Part shown: positions 22,548-33,481 of the stretch, in pieces
How the letters are laid out: each line of letters begins with the position of its first letter
How positions within the stretch are numbered: position 1 is the first letter of the stretch
Assembly: GCA_949128115.1 (NCBI GenBank)
Contig: OX421966.1
Span: 57,719,416 to 57,783,415, forward strand
Reading direction: 5' to 3'
DNA length: 64,000 nt
DNA from: Anaspis maculata
Lineage: Eukaryota; Arthropoda; Insecta; Coleoptera; Scraptiidae
The notes under the pieces: model-generated
Databases searched by the model: none
Told to the model about the DNA's origin: nothing
What the model saw: the letters and a program-made list of their open reading frames with translations, nothing else
Made by a program: the position numbers and the translations under genes

Positions 22548-23476
22548 GTGCCAGAATAAAGTGGAAATTGACAGAAAAAAGTCGCAATTGCCAGAATGAA
22601 GTGGCAATTGACAGAAAAAGTCGCAATTGCCAGAATAAAGTGGCAATTGACAGAAGAGAGTCGCAATTGCCAGAATAAAGTGGCAATTGACACAAAATAA
22701 GGCGCAATTGCCAGTATAAAGTGTTAATTGACAGAAAAAAAAGCCGCAATTGCTAGAATAAAGTGGCAATTGACAGAAAAAAGTCGCAAGTGACAGAAAA
22801 AAGTCGCAATTGCCAGAATAAACTGGCAATTGACAGAAAAAAGTCGCAATTGCCAGAATAAAGTGTCAATTGACAGAAAAAAGTCGCAATTGCCAGAATA
22901 AAGTGGCAATTGACAGAAAAAAGTGTCAATTGACAGAAAAAAGTCGCAATTGCCAGAATAAAATGTTAAGTGACAATAAGAAAGTCGCAATTGCCAGAAT
23001 AAAGTGACAATTGACAGAAAAAAGTGTCAATTGACAGAAAAAAGTCGCAATTGCCAGAATAAAGTGGCAGTTGACAAAAAAAGTTGCAATTGCCAGAGTA
23101 AAGTGGCAATTGACAAAAAAAAGTCGCAATTGCCAGAATAAAATGGCAATTGACACAAACTTAGTCGCAATTGCCAGAATGAAATGTTAATTGACATAAA
23201 AAAAGTCGCAATTGCTAGAATAAAGTGGCAATTGACAGAAAAAAGTCGCAATTGACAGAAAAAAGTCGCAATTGCCAGAATAAGGTGGCAATTGACAGAA
23301 AAAAAGTTGCAATTGCCAGAATAAAGTGGCAATTGACAGAAAAAAGTCGCAATTGACAGAATAAAGTGACAGTTGACAGAAAAAAGTCGCAATTGCCGGC
23401 ATAAAGTGTCAATTGACATAAAAAAGTCGCAATCGCCAGAATAAAGTGGCAATTGACAGAAAAAAGTCGCAATTAC
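22548..23476. repeat. Satellite array, ~41 bp unit, about 22-23 units
   Basis: The unit alternates two related half-units: AGTCGCAATTGCCAGAATAA and AGTGGCAATTGACAGAAAA, each with a CAATTG core. Half-units occasionally miss a partner (for example near 22780-22800 and 22920). The array ends abruptly at 23476. On the minus strand several frames stay open for 70-140 codons because the unit lacks stops there; these frames are artefacts of the repeat. Confidence 0.9.
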
Positions 23477-24554
23477 AAATAAATATTATTCATGTCCGCT
23501 CTGCGCCTTCGTAGCAAGCTTATTTTAATACGAATATTCCATAATCATACTTTGTATTCTTCCAGATCAAGTCAGTTTAGTTTTAATTTTATCAGGTAAC
23601 ATTCTATTTTAGACTTGATGTCCACCTATGCAGTTTAAGTTTCAGTTGGATAGGGGATCAATACAGCCGCAGCAGACATAATACCATCCACATTTTTCTA
23701 GCAACGTACCGCGCGATATGGAAAATCTATTCAAATTCGATCACAATAATCGAATCTAGATGTCGCCGTTTCACGTAATCCATTTATGATGCGAGTAAGC
23801 ATGCATGTGTGTGGTGATGGGCTGGTGGCGGCAAGAAAGTATAGAATCGACTGAAGACTGCTGCACTGTACGAGATAAAATTGCATTAGAGTTAGAGTCA
23901 CTTTAAAAGAGCGGGTCGTCGATGTGTCTGCATGAGAATTTAATTCTCTAGTCTCACGTCAACAATAATTACTGTCGTCGTTTCTGTTCCTTCATACAAG
24001 TGAATGCTGTTTTTTTTTTCTATGAGATAACCTCAGCAAAACTTTAGGAAGCTCTGTAGCGATCCATAGAGATGCTGGAAGGCTACGGTTGGTGCTACTT
24101 GAAGAAAGCACCAAGAACTTTCAGACATCATCAACCGTAGCCTTCCAGCTGCAGATGGCTACAGAGATACAACTCAGGAATGTGTTCCTATAATCAGCTC
24201 ATTGTGAAGCATTTAAACTGGGGGAATTATTCGGGGGATGAACACTACTGACCCTAAGAGCATAACCCGAACACGGACTGGGGCCATGGACAAGAAAAAA
24301 GGCTACATCGTAGAATTAAAGTGTACTTGGAATAGACCAGACCAGCCGATAGCTCATCTTCAGATATTAGCACCTGGAGAGTAGGGCAGCAACCATGTCT
24401 AGGAGATCCATCAATCATCTCCAACGGCAATGGGACGCGACCTGATTTCCATCCCTAATTATAAGTTGAGATAGCTTGAACTTCCCCGAGCAGCTATATC
24501 TATGGCTACAGCTGGAGCAGCTATTCGAAATACACAACATACCCTGTGAGAGAG
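23477..24554. other. No gene recognised; one hairpin at 24074-24149
   Basis: Between the satellite and the gypsy LTR I see no supported coding frame. A hairpin with 18 bp arms (24074-24091 and 24132-24149, GCTGGAAGGCTACGGTTG and complement) is the only clear structure. Confidence 0.45.
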
Positions 24555-24793
24555 TGAAGTGTTGAGCGTATGTAGGCGAAGACGGAATTGGTTTGACATG
24601 TTTATTCATCGGAGTCGATAATACAAGTTGACCAACTCTAAATTGTTATTCGCTTATTAGACTTGCACCGGACGTCGCTCCTTTGTCTAGTCTCTATATT
24701 CGCTGAGTAGGTAAAATACCTACATCGCTAAAAGTGCGTTACACGCGGTTTGCGTAATTATTATTAATAAGTGGTTAATAATGGGGCACCACA
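24555..24793 (-). repeat. Gypsy 3' LTR
   Basis: 239 bp, TGTGGTG at its start in element orientation and CACTTCA at its end. Directly inside it (24794-24805) the minus strand reads AAAAGGGGAGG, a good polypurine tract. It pairs with 38273-38505 and is similar, inverted, to 37687-37923. Confidence 0.9.
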
Positions 24794-25059
24794 CCTCCCC
24801 TTTTGAGAGAATGATGCATACCTGAAAGTTTATGCATTATCTCCTCTGGCAATCGAATTAAAATAAAAAATGCGAAAAAAAATTGATAGTTCCACCTCAT
24901 TAAAATTAAATTACATGTTTATAATGATAATAATTGAAAATTCGTACAAATATTTCACTATATTGGTCCGGTACCGTGATTAACCAATTATTGAAATAAG
25001 TGATGAGTTTGACTAACAAAACAAAAAAAATAATAAATGTCGTCCCTGAAAAACAAAAT

Positions 25060-25177
25060 GTAGAGCAGAAATGTATAAATATGTATCAACTTTTCCTCAA
25101 CCTATTTTTGTGAATGGGAAAAGTTTTTTCACCATCCCTCAAAACACAGTTTGGATCGTCTATCTTGATCACCTCGT
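25060..25177 (-). pseudogene. Gypsy integrase C-terminal tail (beyond the F1 insertion)
   Basis: The minus strand shows an open stretch with CVLRDGEKTFPIHKNRL, the end of a gypsy integrase (GPY/F-like tail), closed by a stop near 25082. The stretch continues in the same frame with the integrase segment beyond 26771 if F1 and one CGT are removed. This shows that F1 inserted into the integrase C-terminus. A separate in-frame stop just before the junction (about 26776) indicates independent decay. Confidence 0.75.
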
Positions 25178-26768
25178 TAGCCCAGGCGCCAGGGAGCAAA
25201 AATCAGCTTAATAAGGAAATAATTGTTTCCTGGCTGGAAACTAGCTTAAAACGATCTGTGTGGCTTAGGTTTTGACATACTAATTTCCCTCCTTTCGGAA
25301 ATGTCGGCGTCATGTCGCCATCATCAACAAGAAGTGCACCAGCGTGGTTTTTGCCGAATATCTTGATTTTAGGCCATCTGACAGCAAAAGATGTAGGAAG
25401 TCATTTTGAAACAAATGAAATTCCCTACGGAATAGTTTTTAAATGACTTTTCTGCGACCTATGGTTTTTGAGATAGAGCTTCTGGAAGCGAGAGGCATTG
25501 TTGTAAAAGCTCCATGGCCACTTGACTCGAAAAACTAAAATGTCGATGTGACAAAAAAATTTCAAAATGAGATTTCTCGAGAATCCTTCATGCTATAGTT
25601 GCGGTGATGGTCTTAAACTCTTTCTCTTGAACCGTTGATTACGAATATAGAAAAGTCAAAAACGTCACATTGTATATATACAGGGTGTACTGAGGGAATC
25701 AAATCAGATCAGAGAAATTTTACATATTTCTTCGATTTAGCCTATATGCGACACTCTAAGCACCTAACACGAGTCCAATATCAATATGGATTTGCTCTAT
25801 AAGCTTCATTCAATACACTAAAGAAGTGGTCAGCTCACAGCTTTACTGTAAAATGTTTTGAAGGCCCTCTGAAATCATCAAAATATTAAAAATTTACAGT
25901 ACCAAGGAATGTATAGAACAGTATATTATATACCAAGGGACCAGAGTAAATTTTTAATTTGAGGATTTGGACCCAAAGGGCCCTCAGGCAACAAAGTTCA
26001 CCCAAGGGATCGAAAATTCACTTTGGTTCCTTGGTATATAATATACTGTTACATACATTTCTTGCTGCTGTAAATTTTATTGATTTCAGAGGGCCTTCAA
26101 AACATTCTACAAGAAGGCTGTAAGGTGACCACTTCTCAAGTGTATCAAGTGAAGCTTACAGAGCAAGGCATATTGATATTGGACTCGTGATAAGTGCTTA
26201 GAGTTTCGCATAGGCTAAATCGAAGAAATATGTCAAATTTCTCTGTTCTGATTTGATTCCCGTAGTACACCCTGTATACGTACAATGTGACGTTTTTGAC
26301 TTTTCAATACTCGTAATCTACGGTTCAAGTGGGAGAGTTTAAGACCATCACCGCAACTATAGCATGAAAAATTCTCGAGTAATCTCATTTTGAATTTTTT
26401 TTTGTCACATCGACATTTTAGTTTTTCGAGTCAAGTGGCCATGGAGCTTTCATGACAATGACTCTCGCTTCCAGAAGCCCTATCTCAAAGATCATAGGTT
26501 GCAGAAAATTGATTAAAACATCAAACTGTAGGGAATTTCATAGGCTTCAAAATGTCTCCTCACATCTTTTGCTGTCAGATGACCCAAAATCAAGATATTC
26601 GGCAAAAACCACGCTGGTGCACTTCTTGTTGATGATGGCAACATGACGCCGACATTTCCGAAAGGGGGGAAACTAGTATGTCAAAACCTAAGCTACACAG
26701 ATCGTTTTAAGCTAGTTTCCAGCCAGGAAACAATAATTTCCTTATTGTTTTCCCTGGCGCCTGGGCTA
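25178..26768. mobile_element. Palindromic (foldback) element F1, copy 2
   Basis: 1,591 bp, with the same ends and arms as the copy at 8951-10534; the two copies are highly similar along their whole length. CGT flanks both sides (25175-25177, 26769-26771). The gypsy integrase reading frame around it is restored by removing the element and one CGT, which directly confirms the 3 bp target duplication. It carries no transposase frame. Confidence 0.92.
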
Positions 26769-26771
26769 CGT

Positions 26772-27730
26772 ATGGTTATTTATGCACAGGGTCTAGTTTG
26801 TGTCGCGCTTCACTTTTCACAAATACAAAATCACCAAGGTTTAGTTGAATGGGACTTGCTTTACGATCAAATGAACACTTTCTATTTTGTTTGTCCTTTG
26901 ACAAAAGGTCGTGTGCTCGTTTCTGTGACAGCTGTAAACGATACTTGGAACTCCTTTGCAAAATTGTCCATATTGTAAACGGGTTCTACACCATGGTTTA
27001 AAATGTCGATAGGCAAATTCGGTGTCTTTCCAAAAGCTAACTCAAACGGAGTGTAGTTATGCGTGGAGTTTGAGGTTGAGTTATAACAGTAGGCGAAATA
27101 TCTCAACCAAACATGCCTATCAGTCATCGTAGCATTTATTTTGGAACGAACGTATTCATTAAATATTCTGTGATTATTTTCTACTGTTCCAACCGTCTCA
27201 CGCCGATATGGTGTTTGACACTTTATGCTTATACTTTAGCTGAATGGCTAGTCCATCAAATAGCGCATTTTTGTACTCAGTACCAAGATCTGTCCAATTA
27301 CCTTTGGAAAACCATACGAAAGGAAAACCTCTTGGGATAGAGCTCGTGCTACCGTTTTAGATTCCTTGTCCGGAAAAGGAATAATCACGAGATACTTTGA
27401 CAAATCGCATATTACTGTAAGAGCATATTTATATCTGTCGATGGACACCGTAAGTGGTCCAACTGTATCAATTATCAAAAGATCAAATGCTTTTTATGGT
27501 GCTGGCGTGATAATTAATTTTTCTAAACCTCCTTTTGTAGGTTTATTTAACTTGCATGACTCGCAATTTTTTATGAGATTTACCGAATCTTTTTTTATGT
27601 TTCTCCACTTGAAATACAATTTTAGTTTCGACAACATTCTCTTGGACCTCCAAGTAGTGGATCATTATGAAATGTTTTTGAAATTTCTTTTCTGTCGTTT
27701 TCGTCGGATAGTGGGATAATGGGTACAAAT
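26772..27730 (-). pseudogene. Gypsy integrase (zinc-binding end to core)
   Basis: Reading from 27730 down, one frame shows SKTFHNDPLLGG (start of the HHCC region) and then a frame with KNCESCK (its CC pair). Next comes IDTVGPLTVSIDRYKYALTV with the first core aspartate, and later CYNSTSNSTHNYTPFELAFGK, the typical block after the catalytic glutamate. QLNLGDFVFVK marks the C-terminal domain. At least three frameshifts or stops separate these blocks. It is the 3' half of the gypsy pol; the BEL element separates it from RNase H. Confidence 0.85.
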
Positions 27731-28290
27731 TGACGCTGCGTGAGAGCACGCTGGACACAAAATTGTGGGAGGTATCCTAAGAGTAGGTACCTCCCAAGTG
27801 CTCCGATAAAAATGCTCAGCGACAAAAACACAACTTAAACACGGATGCAAGGAGGAATGAAACACAACTGGATTGAAATTTGAGGGGAAAATGTATATTG
27901 AAGCCAAAGTTAATTGTATGGATGAAGGGCAACGGGAATAGCGTCACCTGCGACGTGGCACCGGCGAGATCCAGGCACTCTGGGAAGTCGGCTCGCTGTG
28001 ATGAATGTCACGCTCGACACAGAATCGCCGCCGCAGGCTTCTGCATGGGCCCGGCAACACTCAGCAGACCAGAACAGGCAGTAGACGTCGTGGATGCTCT
28101 TTTTTGATGTGTCGTGGATGCTTTTCGGGATCTTGCCAGCTGATGCCGACTTTTTCGCTCCGCTTGACGGACGGACGCCTTTTTTCTGTCAACTCTCTGC
28201 GTCAATTGTTTTTTCCACAGCGCCGTGACTGTGATAAACATTACCCAACTTTCCCGCACCGCGCACAACCGAACGTGCAGGGACGCAACA
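27731..28290 (-). repeat. BEL 3' LTR
   Basis: 560 bp. In element orientation the bases just before it (28291-28302) read GGTGGGGAGAA, the polypurine tract that primes plus-strand synthesis. It differs from the other LTR by lacking two bases near 27789 and by a few substitutions. Confidence 0.93.
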
Positions 28291-28457
28291 TTCTCCCCAC
28301 CAAAATACCCTATAGGTATTTTCAAATTGAACAAGACGGCTCAACAACATGTTATTTTACCTCTATTCAAACCAGTAAACATTTGTTGAAGGAAAATATT
28401 TTGCATTTTTTTTTATTACAAAGTGCGCAATGCGACTTGTAAAGAAGGATGAAATGA

Positions 28458-31400
28458 CTAATCTTTGGGTAAAGGGCACAGCTTCACCAGAGGACGCCTC
28501 AAGACGTCTGTCTGGGTTCGAACATCCGCTACACGGTTGATACCGTCTTTACCCGGGTAAAGCGTCACAATTCGTCCAATTCTCCATTTGAGAGGGGGGG
28601 CACTCTCGTCTTTTATCAGAACCAACGTTCCCACGTCAGAGGCCTCGAGGTGATTTGATTTGTGCCATTTACTGCGCTGGTACAGGGTGTGTAGGTACTC
28701 ATCCCGCCAACGTGACCAGAAGCGCTGGTGCATTTCTTGAATCAGCTGCCATCTGGATAGCTTTCCACGGTTGAGGTGAGAAAGGTCGGGATCAGGGGGC
28801 GCAGACAATGATTCAAGGGTCAAAAAATGGCCTGGAGTCAATGACGACATATCGTTGGGATCAGTGCTCAAAGGGCAAAGTGGCCGTGAGTTCAACAAGG
28901 ACTCAATCTGAGCGACTAATGTAGTTAGTTCCTCGTAAGTCAACGTTTGCTCACCAACGACACGATAGAGATGGGTTTTAACTGATTTGACGCCACTTTC
29001 CCACAGCCCGCCAAAATGGGGCGTGGCAGGAGGATTGAAGCGCCAAGTTATGGCTTCACTCTCGGCTGCGAGCTGAACGTATGAATTGAGCTGTTTGTTA
29101 GCGCCGACGAAATTCGCTCCACAATCGCTGAATATAGTTGAACACCTACCCCGCCGGGCAATGAACCTGCGAAGTGCGGCAAGGAAAGTATCAGACGAAA
29201 GGTCGGACGCGACTTCAACGTGAAGCGCTTTGGTGGCAAAGCAGACAAAAAGACACAAGTACGCCTTTGTGGTTCGAACACCACGACCTCGAGACATAGC
29301 AACCGTGAAAGGCCCGGCGTAGTCCACGCCGACGCAACTAAATGGCTTAAGCTGCGAAATGCGCAAAGAGGGCAAGTTTCCCATAGACGGAGCCAACGCG
29401 AGAGGACGAGTTCGGAAACACCGGTAGCACTTTGACAAGTAATGACGTACCGCTCGTCGAGCAGACATGATCCAAAAGTTTTGTTGAATGAGAAAACAAG
29501 TATTATTGAGACCCGGATGGGAATGACGATAATGAATCTGGCGCACAACAAGCTCTGTAAGCGCATGTCGCTGAGGGAGCAAAGCAGGGTGCCTCGATTC
29601 GAACGGTAGTTCAGGGCAATGTTTTAGACGACCCCCCACGCGCAAAACACCATCACGGTCCAAAAAAGGAGTTAACTTTCGAAAAGGTTTGGCCAACGGT
29701 AGACCCTTGCTTATATTCGTCATTTCGACAGAAAATACTGCTAGCTGGACCTGTTTAACAACGCAAATCATGGCCGAGTGAAGTTCCACGTCAGACAAGG
29801 GCCCGACCATCATTATCTTCTTCTTCGATTGGATATAGCGGGCAAAACGGAAGCAATAGGCGATAATACCCTGAATTTTCCGCAATGAAGAAAAACGGCT
29901 CAACAAATCAACGACATTTATCCCGCGAGGTGTAGAAGTCCGCGCGACCAAGACGACCTTGCGTTCTTCACACAAGGTATCTGTACAGGGCGGCAATGGC
30001 ACATGATTAGCCCAAGAATCTGCTGGAGCCAACAAGAACGTTGGTCCACACCACCACTGAGAACACGTCGAAAGATCCCCTGGATAAAGTCCGCGAGACG
30101 CGGGGTCTGCAGAGTTGTCAGCAGAGCCGACATGTCTCCAGCACTGGGGAGGGACCCGTTGTTGGATATGCTCCACCCGGTGAGCCACGAAAGTCTTCCA
30201 ACGGTGCGAGGGAGATCGCAACCAACTGAGGACAATGGTGGAGTCCGTCCACGCAAAAATTCCCTCAAAACGAATGACGTCAGAAAGAGCGTCAACAACA
30301 AAGGTAACAAGTTTGGATAAAAGTACCGCTGCACACAATTCGAGACGAGGGATGGTCAGTAATTTAACCGGAGCTACTTTCGATTTGGCGATCAAGAACC
30401 GAACGGTGGTAACACCATCCTGAAGATAGCGAGCGTATAAAACGCACGCGTACCCAGACTCCGATGCGTCACAGAATGCATGTAACTGACACTTGTCTAC
30501 GGGCGACGAGAATGATAGACGAGGAATTTGCAACTGCGAAAGTTGCGTAAGTTCAGACTGGAAACGTGTCCATTGCTGACATATGACATCTGGCGGGGTG
30601 TCGTCCCAATCAAGTCCAAGTTTCCATAAACGCTGGATGATACACTTGGCAAGAAATGACACGAGACATATGAACCCGAGAGGATCGTAAATGCGAGCCA
30701 CCTTAGACAAAATGGCACGTTTGGTGCATGATGCATCTGAGGGCTGAACAGTGAACGAGAAGGCGTCATTGTTCGCTTGCCACTGGAGGCCGAGAATTTT
30801 GACCGTATTGTCAGCAACATCACTGAAGGTGGACGGCTTTGTACGACAATGATCAGGAGGTATGTTTTGCAACACAGCTGGGTGATTGCTGGCCCATTTG
30901 CGCAGTTCAAAACAACCTGATTGGAGTAGGTTGATGATCTGAGTTAGTAACTCACGAGCCGATTCCACGGAGTCCGCACCGCAAAGTAAATCGTCTACAT
31001 ACAAACTGCGACGAATTGCCTGCGCAGCCAAAGGGAACTCTGAGGCGCCTTGTTCAGCCAAATGAAGCAAGGTGCGGATAGCGAGGAACGGTGACGAAGA
31101 AACACCATATGTAACGGTGTTTAGTTGGTAAGTTTCGATGGGTCCATCAGAAGAAAAACGGAAACGAATGAGTTGGTACTTTCGGTGTTCAGGCAAGATA
31201 AGAATTTGCCGATACATTTGGCGAATGTCACAAGTAAACACGACGGGTTGACAACGGAACCGAAGTAGCAAGGCTACTATATCATGTTGCAGCTTAGCAC
31301 CGACGAGAAGAGTCTCGTTGAGAGACAGACCATTCGCCGCTTGCGCCGAAGCATCAAACACAACACGAATTTTTTGTTTATCGTTTTCGATTTTGACGAC

Positions 31401-32240
31401 AGGATGATGGGGGAGATAATAGCTCTCCGAATTATGAGGTTCCTCGTCCAACAACGTCATGTGACCTGAGTCAACATAATCTCGCATAAATTCCATATAT
31501 AACTCACGGAGTGTATCCTGATTACCTAACCGCCGTTCAGTGGCTAACCAACGACGATCAGCTATGGGTTTGGAATTCTCAAACGTTGGTGAGGACACTT
31601 TGAATGGCAAAGCGACTCCAAAGCGACCGGAAGGACAGCGATAAACGGTGTCACGGAAAACGGCCTCTGCCTCTTGATCTTCAAGAGACATACGAGAACT
31701 CGACAGGGAATTAGGAATTTCTTCTATTTCCCAAAAACGTTGGAGAGCATCGTCCACGCCGGCCGACATACAGGCAAGAAATGACTGGCGAGACTTTGCG
31801 GGCGACTGAAAAGGACCCAGCAAAGCCCAACCGAAGATCGTGTTAATGGCAATCGGATTCCCACATCCAGTGGAGATAATACCATTTTGAATGATAGCGG
31901 GATAAACATCCGCGCCCAAAAGCATATGAATCGGTCCCGGCGTGTGCCAGCTTGGGTCAGCAAGATTTTGCAGACGAGCGTCTTGCAACCGCAGCGGATT
32001 CAAACGAGTGTCCGGCAAATCGCCACAAATGTTGCGCAATACAACAAAGTCAACTGCCGGAAGAGGCGGAGAATTCACAGCTTTGATTGAGCAAGACACT
32101 GTACCACATGTGGATTTGGAGGGAGTGAGACCCAAACCAAACACAGGTACTTGTTCAGAGGAACGTGAAAGGCCTAAGTTGCGTGCACTAGAGTCGAGAA
32201 TGAAAGAGACTTGACTGCCCGGGTCGATGAGAGCACGAAG
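28458..32240 (-). CDS. pol: BEL/Pao pol polyprotein (protease, RT, RNase H, integrase)
   Basis: This polyprotein replicates and integrates the element. The first methionine is at 32144 (1,228 codons to the stop at 28458), but the frame is open further upstream and includes the aspartic protease motif LIDPGSQ at about 32210-32240, so translation must come from gag. Counting from that methionine, RT spans about residues 250-460, with FTCDIRQMY and the YVDD catalytic box near 381. RNase H starts near 555 (HAFCDASESGY). The integrase HHCC module is near 868-905, its catalytic D, D and E near 938, 1006 and 1047 (VDYAGPF, FSDCGANF, GLWESG), and a C-terminal DUF5641-like domain ends the protein. No stop interrupts these domains, which is unusual in this decayed neighbourhood. 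Confidence 0.93.
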   Translation of the reverse strand, partial: LRALIDPGSQVSFILDSSARNLGLSRSSEQVPVFGLGLTPSKSTCGTVSCSIKAVNSPPLPAVDFVVLRNICGDLPDTRLNPLRLQDARLQNLADPSWHTPGPIHMLLGADVYPAIIQNGIISTGCGNPIAINTIFGWALLGPFQSPAKSRQSFLACMSAGVDDALQRFWEIEEIPNSLSSSRMSLEDQEAEAVFRDTVYRCPSGRFGVALPFKVSSPTFENSKPIADRRWLATERRLGNQDTLRELYMEFMRDYVDSGHMTLLDEEPHNSESYYLPHHPVVKIENDKQKIRVVFDASAQAANGLSLNETLLVGAKLQHDIVALLLRFRCQPVVFTCDIRQMYRQILILPEHRKYQLIRFRFSSDGPIETYQLNTVTYGVSSSPFLAIRTLLHLAEQGASEFPLAAQAIRRSLYVDDLLCGADSVESARELLTQIINLLQSGCFELRKWASNHPAVLQNIPPDHCRTKPSTFSDVADNTVKILGLQWQANNDAFSFTVQPSDASCTKRAILSKVARIYDPLGFICLVSFLAKCIIQRLWKLGLDWDDTPPDVICQQWTRFQSELTQLSQLQIPRLSFSSPVDKCQLHAFCDASESGYACVLYARYLQDGVTTVRFLIAKSKVAPVKLLTIPRLELCAAVLLSKLVTFVVDALSDVIRFEGIFAWTDSTIVLSWLRSPSHRWKTFVAHRVEHIQQRVPPQCWRHVGSADNSADPASRGLYPGDLSTCSQWWCGPTFLLAPADSWANHVPLPPCTDTLCEERKVVLVARTSTPRGINVVDLLSRFSSLRKIQGIIAYCFRFARYIQSKKKIMMVGPLSDVELHSAMICVVKQVQLAVFSVEMTNISKGLPLAKPFRKLTPFLDRDGVLRVGGRLKHCPELPFESRHPALLPQRHALTELVVRQIHYRHSHPGLNNTCFLIQQNFWIMSARRAVRHYLSKCYRCFRTRPLALAPSMGNLPSLRISQLKPFSCVGVDYAGPFTVAMSRGRGVRTTKAYLCLFVCFATKALHVEVASDLSSDTFLAALRRFIARRGRCSTIFSDCGANFVGANKQLNSYVQLAAESEAITWRFNPPATPHFGGLWESGVKSVKTHLYRVVGEQTLTYEELTTLVAQIESLLNSRPLCPLSTDPNDMSSLTPGHFLTLESLSAPPDPDLSHLNRGKLSRWQLIQEMHQRFWSRWRDEYLHTLYQRSKWHKSNHLEASDVGTLVLIKDESAPPLKWRIGRIVTLYPGKDGINRVADVRTQTDVLRRPLVKLCPLPKD

Positions 32241-32272
32241 ACAGGCTACCGCCGTCTTCGTGCTCTCATCGA
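32224..32272. repeat. 19 bp inverted repeat at the gag-protease deletion joint
   Basis: 32224-32242 and 32254-32272 are exact reverse complements around an 11 bp spacer. The inner arm is the genuine protease coding sequence (LRALID). The outer arm is its inverted copy and ends the gag frame with an arginine-rich tail and stop at 32246. It marks the site where the C-terminal part of gag has been lost. Confidence 0.85.
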
Positions 32273-32854
32273 AGTATAACCAGTCTCGTAATTGTCCGCG
32301 TTGAGAGGAAGGTGCTTCACTAATGACAGAGGTTCCCCCGAAAGAGACGAAATGAGGTATTGAAAACGCTCAATGTCTGACAAGGACTCATTATTGTGAA
32401 TGAGCGTATTGAACATGTCGAAAAATGTAGGCCAAGCCTTTAAAGAACCATCAAAGGAGGGTAGCGTAATTTTTGGCAACTTTACGTTGCTACGAGACTG
32501 ATTCCCGTTTTGGTTTAAAGACCACTGTGAACCACCATGCTGAGATGGAGGGGGAGTTCGCCCCGATCGAATTCTCTGCTCAGCAAACTCATCACGAAGC
32601 GCAGACAGTTTGCAAAAGAGTTCATCCACTCGCGTAGTGGACGCAAGAAAGTGTTCTTCCTGTTCAGGAGCAGGAGTGAACTGAGACGCCTTCTCAAACT
32701 GCTTCCGAAAGTCAGAATAAATCTGCGAAATTCCGTCAAAGGATGACACAAAAGCGGGTTGCAACGTGACATCATCAGATGCATGCACACCAGCTTCAAG
32801 GCGCGATTCCAGGCGTGATGCCACCGAACGAATGCAAAACAAAATACCGTCCAT
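32246..32854 (-). pseudogene. gag: BEL gag, C-terminally truncated
   Basis: The 202-codon frame carries KLPKITLPSFDGSLKAWPTF and, further on, FQYLISSLSGEPLSLVKHLP, the hallmark of the DUF1759 capsid-like domain found in BEL/Pao gag. The N-terminal half has a probable coiled coil (about residues 40-95). It ends early in MRARRRR followed by a stop, and the zinc-knuckle region expected before the protease is absent. The protease frame is in another phase, so gag and pol are no longer joined in frame. The start at 32854 is the first methionine; a longer original N-terminus is possible. Confidence 0.8.
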
Positions 32855-33459
32855 GGCGAAAAGAACGCGACAATAGACGAATTAATGATTCGTATGGTCC
32901 GCAAATTATACCGACTGGTACCCAACTGGTCTTATCACACCGAAAGCTAAGCACAACACGAGCTTACGGTAGTGCCAGACGACTTAGAGAAAATCGTGGG
33001 AAACGATACCAACGATAAAATGGCGCTAAGTGACAACTCGAAGGCTCGAAAGCGCAACTAGAAAGAGCGTGGGCCGCAATGGACCGGACTAGCAGGCTCT
33101 CAAAGGCGCAGCTAGACCCCGATTTTCGCAAGAAACGCGCCAGCACAGCAATGTCACGAAACACTTAGGGACATGTGACACCTACACCGGTGAAAAGCGT
33201 ATTAAACGGCACAAATTTCCGCAATTTGAGGACGAAAAAGTTGAAAATCTGCAAAAGTGCAGTGTGAACGCGGCTTTACCGAAGCAAAATGATGCACGAT
33301 GAGCGGACCGAATGAAAGACCACGAGACGTACGAAGGTCAAACTGAAATTTACCAAAAGAGCGCAAAAAAAAGAAATATAAAAAAAATAAAAAGATGCAA
33401 ATTTGGAAAAATGTGAAATTCCACCTTGCACACCGTGTAGAAAAAGGCCAGAAGCATAT

Positions 33460-33475
33460 CCGGCTCGAAGGACCA
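33460..33475 (-). promoter_or_regulatory. BEL primer binding site, tRNA-Tyr-like
   Basis: Six bases inside the 5' LTR the element strand reads TGGTCCTTCGAGCCGG. Its complement, ending CCGGCTCGAAGGACCA, is what I recall as the 3' end (with CCA) of insect tRNA-Tyr. The site would prime minus-strand DNA synthesis. Identification of the tRNA is from memory. Confidence 0.65.
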
Positions 33476-33481
33476 GTTTTA

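Noticed and set aside
22441..23472. Overlapping minus-strand open frames with LFWQLRLF-type repeats
   Set aside because: Several frames are open at once because the 41 bp satellite unit has few stops on that strand; there is no protein family and no splice evidence.
22548..23476. Regular repeat array as a CRISPR
   Set aside because: Units are contiguous without unique spacers and the genome is eukaryotic; it is a satellite.
29048..30334. Frames of 100-170 codons overlapping BEL pol
   Set aside because: Shadows of the 1,228-codon pol frame.
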